A stretch of 64,000 nucleotides of DNA from positions 1,492,001 through 1,556,000 of the forward strand of contig NC_013501.1 of the NCBI RefSeq assembly GCF_000024845.1, in the 5' to 3' direction. The translations under genes were made by a program, and so were the position numbers. Positions 58,111 through 64,000 of this stretch are shown piece after piece; positions within the stretch are counted from its first letter, which is position 1; every line of letters starts with the position of its first letter. Below the pieces are notes generated by a model that had not been told where the DNA came from, ran no database searches, and saw only the letters and a program-made list of their open reading frames with translations. Source of the stretch: Rhodothermus marinus DSM 4252. Its GTDB lineage: Bacteria > Bacteroidota > Rhodothermia > Rhodothermales > Rhodothermaceae.

Positions 58111-59400
58111 ATGCGCCGGGTGCTGCTCATCGCGTATTATTTTCCCCCGATGGGGCTCAGCGGCGTGCAGCGCATGGCCAAGTTCGCCCGCTACCTGCCG
58201 GACTACGGCTGGGAACCCATCGTGCTGACCGTCCACCCCGGCGGCTACTTCGCCTACGACGAGACGCTGCTGGCCGAAGTGAAAGCCGCCGGCGTTTCCA
58301 TTCACCGGACCCTTTCCCTGGACCCGACCCGTCTGTTTCGAGGCCGAAAGCCGGTTCCATTGCCCGCTGAATCCATACGGCGACGCTGGAGTCGGCTCAA
58401 CGGCTGGCTGTTCATACCGGACAACAAGATCGGATGGCTACCGCCAGCCGTCTGGACCGGCCGACGCCTGATCCGCTCGGCCCCGATCGACGTGATTTTT
58501 GCCTCGGCACCACCGGCCACGGCCCTGCTGATCGGCGCGCTGCTGCACCGGTGGAGTAGCCGCCCGCTCGTGCTCGACTATCGCGACGACTGGCTGGAAA
58601 ACCCCCGCCAGATCTATCCCACCCGCTGGCATCGCCGGCTGCATGCCCGCCTGGAGCGGTGGACACTTCGACACGCCGCCTGCGTCACCACGATCAACCC
58701 GCACTTGCAACAGGCAATCGCACGGCGCATGCCGCCCGGGGGGCCGTCCGTCCATGTGATTCCGCACGGGTTCGATCCGGCCGACTTCGAGGCTGTGGCC
58801 CCGGAGCCGCGCTCTGACCGCAAACTGCGCCTGCTCTACAGCGGCGTGTTCTACGATGCCCAGCAGCCGGACGACTTTCTCCGGGCGCTGGCCCGGTGGC
58901 TGGCGGAGCAGCCTGAGGCACGCGCCCACATAGAGGCCGTTTTCGTCGGACTCGTTCCACCCCACACGCCCGCGCTGATCGACCGGCTGGGGCTGCACGA
59001 TGTGGTGACGCTGCGCGGATACCTGCCACATCGCGAGGCCATTGCTGCATTGAAGGCAGCCGATGTGCTCTGGCTGACGGTCGGCGAACAGCCGGGCGCT
59101 GCCGGCATCAGTACGAGCAAGCTGTTCGAATACATTGGAACCCGCAAGCCCATTCTGGCGCTGATACCGGAAGGGGTAGGGCGGCAGGTACTCGCCGAGT
59201 ACGGCGCGGCTTACCTGACACCCCCGCACGACGTGGAAGCCATCGTGCAGGCGCTGCAGCGTCTGTACGAAGACTGGAAAAGCGACCGGCTGCCGAGCGG
59301 AAATGCTTCGATAGTGGCACGATACGATCGACGGCGGCTTGCCGGTCAGCTGGCTGCCCTTCTGGAAGAAACCTTGCAACAGACATGCAAAAGCGCCTGA
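58111..59400 (+). CDS. Glycosyltransferase (GT-B fold, GT4-like)
   Basis: A 429-aa cytoplasmic glycosyltransferase. The N-terminal Rossmann domain begins MRRVLLIAYYFPPMGLSGVQRM, as in GT4 enzymes of polysaccharide assembly. The C-terminal domain has VHVIPHGFDPADF, LLYSGVFYDAQQPDDFLRAL and the nucleotide-sugar motif around GAAGISTSKLFEYIGTRKP. Donor and acceptor are unknown. It begins 3 bp after the peptidase and overlaps the next gene by 16 bp. Confidence 0.9.
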   Translation: MRRVLLIAYYFPPMGLSGVQRMAKFARYLPDYGWEPIVLTVHPGGYFAYDETLLAEVKAAGVSIHRTLSLDPTRLFRGRKPVPLPAESIRRRWSRLNGWLFIPDNKIGWLPPAVWTGRRLIRSAPIDVIFASAPPATALLIGALLHRWSSRPLVLDYRDDWLENPRQIYPTRWHRRLHARLERWTLRHAACVTTINPHLQQAIARRMPPGGPSVHVIPHGFDPADFEAVAPEPRSDRKLRLLYSGVFYDAQQPDDFLRALARWLAEQPEARAHIEAVFVGLVPPHTPALIDRLGLHDVVTLRGYLPHREAIAALKAADVLWLTVGEQPGAAGISTSKLFEYIGTRKPILALIPEGVGRQVLAEYGAAYLTPPHDVEAIVQALQRLYEDWKSDRLPSGNASIVARYDRRRLAGQLAALLEETLQQTCKSA

Positions 59401-59789
59401 AAATTGCCAGCCGCTTCGAAGAAATGGAACAGGCGCTGCTCCAGATCGAAGCGCTGGTGCGCACCCTTCATTTTTCCCCCGAACTGATCGACCGGCTGCT
59501 GGTCGTGGCCAGCGAGGCCATCACCAACGCCATTCGTCATGGCAACCGCGAAGATCCCTCCAAGCAGGTGCACATCACCCTGGACACCCGAGACGACACC
59601 GTCGAACTCTGCGTGGAAGACGAAGGACCGGGTTTCGATCGCGAACGCATTCCCCGCTACAATCCGAACGACCCCGAAATGCTGCTCCGTCCCTACGGAC
59701 GCGGACTTTTCCTGATGGAAGAGCTGGCCGACGAGGTTTTCTACGAAGACGGTGGGCGACGCGTGCGCATGCGCCTGCACCGCCGCTAA
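59385..59789 (+). CDS. RsbW-like anti-sigma factor/serine kinase (HATPase_c_2)
   Basis: A 134-aa GHKL-type ATP-binding protein. N-box ASEAITNAIRHGN and G1 box CVEDEGPGFD, then PYGRGLFLMEELADEV define the RsbW/SpoIIAB group, which bind sigma factors or phosphorylate anti-anti-sigma partners. No anti-anti-sigma partner is encoded in the window. Its stop overlaps the convergent miaA stop by 4 bp. Confidence 0.88.
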   Translation: MQKRLKIASRFEEMEQALLQIEALVRTLHFSPELIDRLLVVASEAITNAIRHGNREDPSKQVHITLDTRDDTVELCVEDEGPGFDRERIPRYNPNDPEMLLRPYGRGLFLMEELADEVFYEDGGRRVRMRLHRR

Positions 59790-60709
59790 TCGAGTTTGAC
59801 CCACTCGAAGTCGAAACGCCGGAACCAGGTGAGCTGGCGCTTTGCGTACCGCCGGGTGTTGCGCTGAATCAGGCGCCGCATGGTTTCCCGGTCGTAAGCC
59901 CCCTGCAGATAGCCTATGACCTCCTCGTACCCGATCGTGCGCAGCACGTCCAGCTCCGGACTGTAGCCGGCCTCCAGAATCCCACGGACTTCCTCGACCA
60001 GCCCGGCCTCCAGCATCTGATCCACCCGGCGATTGATCCGCTCGTAGAGCACAGGCCGATCACGATAAAGCACGATGGTTCGAAACGTGTAGGGCGAAGG
60101 TCTGTGGTGCCGGTGGTAATAGGTGATGGGCCGGCCGGTGCCATGATAGACTTCCAGCGCCCGGATGACCCGCTGCGTCTTGGTGGGATCCAGGCGAGCG
60201 GCGGCCTCCGGGTCGACGCGCTGCAATTCGGCGTAGAGGGCTTCCGGTCCCTCGGTGCGAAGCCGTTCGTTGAGCCGGCGACGGACGGCCGGATCGACGT
60301 CGGGGATTTCCGCCAGCCCGAACTGCAGCGCGTAGAGGTAGAGTGTGGAACCGCCTACCACGAGCGGGACGTGTCCGCGGGACAGGATTTCGCCAATGCG
60401 CTCCCATGCGGCAAAGGCGAAGTGCCCGGCCGAAAACGGCTCGTCCAGATCAAGCTCGTCGATAAAGTGATGCCGCACGCGCTGAAGTGCCTCGTGAGGC
60501 GGTTTGGCCGTCCCAATGGTCATCTGGCGATAGATCTGGCGGCTGTCGGCCGAGATGATTTCGGCCTGCAACGCTTCGGCCAGCTCCAGACTCAGATCCG
60601 TCTTGCCGACCGCCGTCGGTCCGGCCAGAATCAGGAACGGTCCCTGCTCGGACAGATGTCGCCGTTGCCAGGCGGCCAGTTCGGTAAGGATTTCCTTTGG
60701 AGCGGTCAT
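59786..60709 (-). CDS. miaA: tRNA dimethylallyltransferase
   Basis: Adds dimethylallyl to A37 of UNN-reading tRNAs; 307 aa from the ATG at 60709 (MTAPKEI). The P-loop GPTAVGKTDLSLELAE, ISADSRQIYRQMTIGTAKP, the VGGSTLYLYAL region and ARLDPTKTQRVIRALEVY are typical. The extended frame to 60766 would add 19 atypical residues. Confidence 0.95.
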   Translation of the reverse strand: MTAPKEILTELAAWQRRHLSEQGPFLILAGPTAVGKTDLSLELAEALQAEIISADSRQIYRQMTIGTAKPPHEALQRVRHHFIDELDLDEPFSAGHFAFAAWERIGEILSRGHVPLVVGGSTLYLYALQFGLAEIPDVDPAVRRRLNERLRTEGPEALYAELQRVDPEAAARLDPTKTQRVIRALEVYHGTGRPITYYHRHHRPSPYTFRTIVLYRDRPVLYERINRRVDQMLEAGLVEEVRGILEAGYSPELDVLRTIGYEEVIGYLQGAYDRETMRRLIQRNTRRYAKRQLTWFRRFDFEWVKLD

Positions 60710-60748
60710 TTTTCTCTGGAAAACCGGAAAACTTTTTACACGTAGGGC

Positions 60749-60776
60749 TTGCGCACGGCGGCACAATTTTTATAAT
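60749..60776 (+). promoter_or_regulatory. Promoter of the small membrane-protein gene
   Basis: TTGCGC (60749-60754), 16-bp spacer and a perfect TATAAT (60771-60776), 53 bp before the ATG. It is the clearest sigma70-type promoter seen in the window. Confidence 0.6.
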
Positions 60777-60828
60777 TGGTTAACAGGAACGTGGCGGAAG
60801 CGATTTTCTTCAGGACGATCGGGAGATC

Positions 60829-61074
60829 ATGGACTGGGTCTATCAGGTCATCGGGGTGTTGCTGGCACTGGCGCCCATGATCGTGGGAACGATCCTGTGG
60901 CACTTCATCTGGAAGAACAACGATTCCGGCTCGTCACAGGACCCTCCGCCTCCGGGTGATCCGTGGCGGCGGCCGGTACCGCCTCCGCCAAAGTTGCACG
61001 GCGATCGGGGGCCGCGTTCGCCCGAGCGGCCGCGCGTGACCATGCCGCGCAGGCCCGTCCGTCTTTTACGCTGA
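60829..61074 (+). CDS. Small single-pass membrane protein, hypothetical
   Basis: An 81-aa protein. One transmembrane helix near the N-terminus (VIGVLLALAPMIVGTILWHF) is followed by a Pro/Arg-rich, probably disordered tail (PPPPGDPWRRPVPPPPK). No family is recognised. It has its own good promoter and GGGAG before the ATG, which supports it as a real gene. Convergent with the recombinase gene. Confidence 0.6.
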   Translation: MDWVYQVIGVLLALAPMIVGTILWHFIWKNNDSGSSQDPPPPGDPWRRPVPPPPKLHGDRGPRSPERPRVTMPRRPVRLLR

Positions 61075-61095
61075 AGTCTGCTTCAGGCGCCGGTT

Positions 61096-62025
61096 TCAGA
61101 GGTGCACGTAGTCGGCGGCGTTGTCGTCGAGAAAGTCCTGCTGGTGCACGTAAACCATCGTGGTCTGGATGTCCGCGTGCCGTGCCTGAGTCCGCACCTT
61201 GTGCAGCGGCGCGCCGCCCTGTACGGCCAGCGTGATCCCCGTGTGTCGGAGCGTATGCGCGCCGATACGTCGATCCAGTCCGATCTCCCTGGCCAGTCGT
61301 GCCACGATGTTGTAGATGCTCTGCGCCGAAAGCCGCCGGCCCCGTGAGTTGTTCGAGAAGCTGCGCCAGACCGGACCCCGTGCTTCGCCATAAAAGGCCG
61401 CCAGCCGCTCGAGCGACGTCATGCAGTGCGGCGGGATTTTGACGATTTCCTCGGTGCCTTTCTTTGTGCGCGGCAGCCGGAGCACGTAGTGCGCACCGAT
61501 CTTGCGAATGTGCTCGAAGTTCATGGCGGCCGCCTCGCTGCGTCGCAGCCAGCAGTAGAGTAGCACGCGCACAAGCGCTTCGTCCCGAATGCCCGTGCGG
61601 GGATGCGCCCGCGCCGCCTCCAGCATCTGACGAGCCTCCTCGCGCGAAAGCGTCACGATGTGGCGCTCTTTCGAGGCGCGGGGCAACTGCACCAGGAGCC
61701 GGACCACCGGCGAGCGGTCGACCAGTTCGACGGCCTCGGCCCATTTGAAGAACGAACTGACCGAGGAGATCTTACGCCGGAGCGTATTTTCGGCGCAACC
61801 GCTGCGTTTGAGGTGCTCGATGTAAAGGTTGACGTGCGCGAAGGTGACTTTGCTTACGTTCTCCAGCGAAAGCCGTCCGTCTTCGAAAAAAAGGCCGAAG
61901 AATTCCTCCAGGTCGTTGCGGTAAGCGCGGCGGGTGTTCTCCGAGCGGCAGCGCGAAAGAAACAGCGGCAACAGATCGTCGGCAAAGGCGCTGGCTGCAG
62001 GCAGCGGTAGTTTTTCGGGCAGCAT
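61096..62025 (-). CDS. Tyrosine recombinase (Xer/phage-integrase family)
   Basis: A 309-aa site-specific recombinase. The N-terminal SAM-like DNA-binding domain (NTRRAYRNDLEEFFGLF) precedes the catalytic domain with Arg in YCWLRRSEAAAM, Lys in PRTKKGTEEI, HTLRHTGITL (HxxR), RHADIQTTMVYVHQ (His and nucleophile Tyr). Size and isolated position fit a XerC/XerD-type resolvase, though the QARHADI motif differs from housekeeping XerD. No phage genes adjoin it. Confidence 0.88.
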   Translation of the reverse strand: MLPEKLPLPAASAFADDLLPLFLSRCRSENTRRAYRNDLEEFFGLFFEDGRLSLENVSKVTFAHVNLYIEHLKRSGCAENTLRRKISSVSSFFKWAEAVELVDRSPVVRLLVQLPRASKERHIVTLSREEARQMLEAARAHPRTGIRDEALVRVLLYCWLRRSEAAAMNFEHIRKIGAHYVLRLPRTKKGTEEIVKIPPHCMTSLERLAAFYGEARGPVWRSFSNNSRGRRLSAQSIYNIVARLAREIGLDRRIGAHTLRHTGITLAVQGGAPLHKVRTQARHADIQTTMVYVHQQDFLDDNAADYVHL

Positions 62026-62177
62026 AGGCCGGTCTCGTCTGGTTTGTGGGTCAACTTAACAAAAAAGCAGCCCGCATGCCAGTTTTGGGCCATCGGTGCG
62101 CTTCGAAGAAAGCCGTTGAGCATTCAGGTTTTCGTTTTTTAGGTTGAAGCCAACCAAATGTTCTGACAGGACTATCC

Positions 62178-62666
62178 ATGAAGTGGCTCCGAAACTGGTG
62201 GCGGCGGGTGCGACACGACCCTGAATGGCTGCGTCGCCTGTTGAACCTGTACCCGCCATACCTCGGGGCGGGCGTGCGCGTGCGCTCCATCTCGCCGGAT
62301 TTTCGGCGCGTCGAAGTGGAAATGCCGCTGCGCTGGTTCAATCGAAACTACGTGGGCACGCACTTCGGCGGCAACCTCTACAGCATGGTCGATCCGTTCT
62401 ATATGCTGATGCTCATCAACATTCTGGGTCCGGCGTATGTCGTATGGGATCAGGCGGCCGAGATCGTCTTCCGGAGGCCGGGGCGCGGTACGGTGCGGGC
62501 CGTGTTCACACTGACCGACGCGCAGATCGAAGCGATTCGCCGAGAGACCGCTTCCGGCCGGCCCTATCGTCCACGCTTCACCGTGCAGATCACCGACCCG
62601 GCGGGCAACGTGGTGGCCGAAGTTATCAAAGTGCTTTACGTGCGCCGAAAAGAAGCAGTCGGGTAG
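62178..62666 (+). CDS. DUF4442 (hotdog-fold) protein
   Basis: A 162-aa protein resembling DUF4442 acyl-CoA thioesterase-like proteins. The hotdog motif appears as RNYVGTHFGGNLYSMVDPFYMLMLI, with the conserved N-terminal helix region (RLLNLYPPYLGAGVRV). The substrate is unknown. It is convergent with the AGOG-like gene, with 8 bp between them. Confidence 0.8.
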   Translation: MKWLRNWWRRVRHDPEWLRRLLNLYPPYLGAGVRVRSISPDFRRVEVEMPLRWFNRNYVGTHFGGNLYSMVDPFYMLMLINILGPAYVVWDQAAEIVFRRPGRGTVRAVFTLTDAQIEAIRRETASGRPYRPRFTVQITDPAGNVVAEVIKVLYVRRKEAVG

Positions 62667-62674
62667 ATTGTTTC

Positions 62675-63622
62675 TCAAAGGGCGTCCTGCTGTCGCGTGG
62701 CGTCCACCAGTCGTTTTCCTACCTGATCAAGATTGAATCGCTGGAAATAGGCAATCAGATCATTGTCCGCAAGGTTACCGATTTGCCATACCAGAGAGTC
62801 CAGATGGATCATCGTTACAGGCAGCGTGCGCTGCAACTCCTGGAGCACCTGATTCCAGAAGAACCGGATCGCTTCGTCGTCAAGGTTGCGTCTGGTAAGA
62901 CGGCGCGTGAGCATGCGCACCCGAAAGTCCACCGGAATGGGAATCTTTTCGAAGGAAAAATTTCTTTCTCCTGCGATCAGGAAAGCAATGCCCAGACATT
63001 TCATGGCGAAGACGATCGTTTTCTGCTCGGGGGATTGCTCCATGATTCGGGCAAGCTTCAGCCAGATCGTCTGAAAATGCGGCGCCATCGTCGAGGCATC
63101 CGCCAGCCACATCCGCTGAGCCAGATGACTCTGTAAGAACCTCCGCAGGCGTCGCAGCTTTAGTTCGGGCAGTCGCTCTCCGGCGTAAAAGGGCGCGAGC
63201 GCTGGAATAAGGTCTTCTGGGCGGTCAGGGATGGGAGACTGCACCAGATATTTTTTTAGAACAGGCCAGTACGCTTTCTCTGCTTTGCCCTTGAGTTGAA
63301 AGTCGTTCAGTCCGGCGGTTACCATGAGAACGGCGAAAGGTCCCTCGCCATAGGAGGGAAGCAAATCGCTCATGTAGTGCCATTCAGGCTCACAGGCAAC
63401 AATATGCTCCCAGGCCTCCAGTGGAATCTGTTGAAGAATATCGACGATGCGCCGGATAGTCGTAATAGAACTTATCCGGAAAACAAGGGGGAGATTCTGG
63501 TAAACCATCGCTTTGTACTGCGTGTCAGCAGCACGTGTTTGTAAATAAGCCATGAAGGCGTCCGCCAAAGTGGCGCTTCCCAAGACGGCACGCCGCTTTG
63601 CTCCGCGTCGGACTACAGGCAT
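62675..63622 (-). CDS. AGOG-type N-glycosylase/DNA lyase (8-oxoguanine repair)
   Basis: A 315-aa protein matching the archaeal GO glycosylase family (PF09171). EQKTIVFAMK (candidate Schiff-base Lys201), IPIPVDFRVRMLT (catalytic Asp232) and HLDSLVW fit the Pyrobaculum enzyme as I recall it, and the Lys-Asp spacing of 31 is close to its 32. It would excise 8-oxoguanine and cleave the strand. ATG at 63622 is used; an internal ATG at 63553 is possible. Its sequence is more AT-rich than its neighbours, which may mean horizontal transfer. Confidence 0.8.
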   Translation of the reverse strand: MPVVRRGAKRRAVLGSATLADAFMAYLQTRAADTQYKAMVYQNLPLVFRISSITTIRRIVDILQQIPLEAWEHIVACEPEWHYMSDLLPSYGEGPFAVLMVTAGLNDFQLKGKAEKAYWPVLKKYLVQSPIPDRPEDLIPALAPFYAGERLPELKLRRLRRFLQSHLAQRMWLADASTMAPHFQTIWLKLARIMEQSPEQKTIVFAMKCLGIAFLIAGERNFSFEKIPIPVDFRVRMLTRRLTRRNLDDEAIRFFWNQVLQELQRTLPVTMIHLDSLVWQIGNLADNDLIAYFQRFNLDQVGKRLVDATRQQDAL

Positions 63623-63681
63623 GTTGGTCTTGCTGCAAACGGCGGGCTATAAACCTCATATAATTGTAAACTTCTTTAAGA

Positions 63682-63885
63682 TTATCTTCGGGTAACTTCA
63701 TAGACAGCTTGAGGAAGCTTAGCCTGGTTTCTAGACCTTTCAAAAGCTTGTGTAAGTATGGGTAGCTGACTGTCGAACATTTCGAGATTGATCCCGGGAA
63801 GGCACAGGTTGTCAGAGATCAACTCATGACAGGAGGTCAGCAAGGCTGTGCCAAGGCAGATAAGTACAAGCGATAACCGTCTCAT
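63682..63885 (-). CDS. Small putative lipoprotein
   Basis: A 67-aa protein with a lipoprotein signal (MRRLSLVLICLGTALLTSC; lipobox LTSC). The rest (HELISDNLCLPGINLEMF) is not recognised. The ribosome-binding site is weak. It lies just upstream of the AGOG gene on the same strand. It may be a short real gene or a degraded one. Confidence 0.45.
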   Translation of the reverse strand: MRRLSLVLICLGTALLTSCHELISDNLCLPGINLEMFDSQLPILTQAFERSRNQAKLPQAVYEVTRR

Positions 63886-64000
63886 TGTTCTACGCTTTGT
63901 GGTTTAGAAACATGTTCAGGAGAACTGCTCACCGAAGCGATCTGATCTGTCTTTTGCTGCTTTCAAGCAGGTAATACTGGAGACGTGATCAGGTCAGAAA
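63886..64000. other. Window-end region without recognised gene
   Basis: Only short frames are present. It may hold the promoter of the small lipoprotein gene. Confidence 0.4.

Noticed and set aside
61096-62025. Prophage or integron based on the tyrosine recombinase
   Set aside because: No phage structural genes, cassettes, flanking tRNA or direct repeats are seen around it.

Overview
This window is a GC-rich, gene-dense bacterial chromosome segment. The best guess is a thermophile of the Rhodothermus type (Rhodothermota/Bacteroidota). The reasons are a T9SS-like C-terminal sorting domain on a secreted CHRD protein, and several genes typical of thermophiles: a DUF1931 histone-fold protein, TrpB2, an AGOG-type 8-oxoguanine glycosylase and Hsp20. 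Proteins are rich in Arg and Glu, genes are tightly packed, and many neighbours overlap by ATGA. The taxon is inferred from gene content; no rRNA gene is present.

Layout. 1-3.2 kb: type IIA topoisomerase A (partial) and B subunits. 3.2-4.4 kb: an EamA transporter and tRNA-Lys(CTT). 4.6-9.2 kb (minus strand): a Tro/Mnt-type Mn/Zn ABC importer operon headed by its own DtxR/MntR repressor; both permeases carry extra winged-helix-like C-terminal domains. 9.3-12 kb: a triple-CHRD secreted protein, a thioredoxin-fold protein and FxsA. 12-13.9 kb: an islet of atypical composition with a lipoprotein and a four-helix membrane protein. 14-20.3 kb (minus): ferredoxin-NADP reductase, MoxR ATPase and three SurA/PpiC-type periplasmic foldases. 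20.5-25.7 kb: gltX, trmH-like, cmk and rpsA with a structured leader. 25.8-32.1 kb: an HD hydrolase, TrpB2, a ZIP transporter, Hsp20, DUF5335, the DUF1931 histone-fold protein, and a translationally coupled Clp-fold protease/rhomboid pair. 32.1-38.4 kb: a Kef-type antiporter, an inactive-looking archaemetzincin-like membrane protein, an aldehyde dehydrogenase and an aminotransferase. 38.5-50.9 kb: prfB with a programmed +1 frameshift, nadB, then the classical rimP-nusA-infB-rbfA-truB-ribF-rpsO-pnp cluster. 51-59.8 kb: an M16 peptidase, an NAD-dependent epimerase, scpA-scpB, rluB, guaB, an M24 aminopeptidase, a glycosyltransferase and an RsbW-like kinase. 59.8-64 kb: miaA, a small membrane protein, a tyrosine recombinase, DUF4442, AGOG and a small lipoprotein.

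How the parts fit. The core is translation and RNA metabolism (nusA cluster, prfB, gltX, rpsA, miaA, truB, rluB), chromosome maintenance (topoisomerase, ScpAB, a Xer-like recombinase) and envelope protein quality control (SurA trio, SDH protease, rhomboid, M16, Hsp20). Accessory points deserving attention are the repressor-like tails on the metal permeases, the degenerate metzincin fused to membrane helices, and the low-GC islet. Most notable is a 16-bp motif (TCCGTTATTGCAATGC) found three times in the same orientation: at the start codons of prfB and the epimerase gene, and inside scpB. At each copy the local base composition changes from G-rich to balanced or C-rich.
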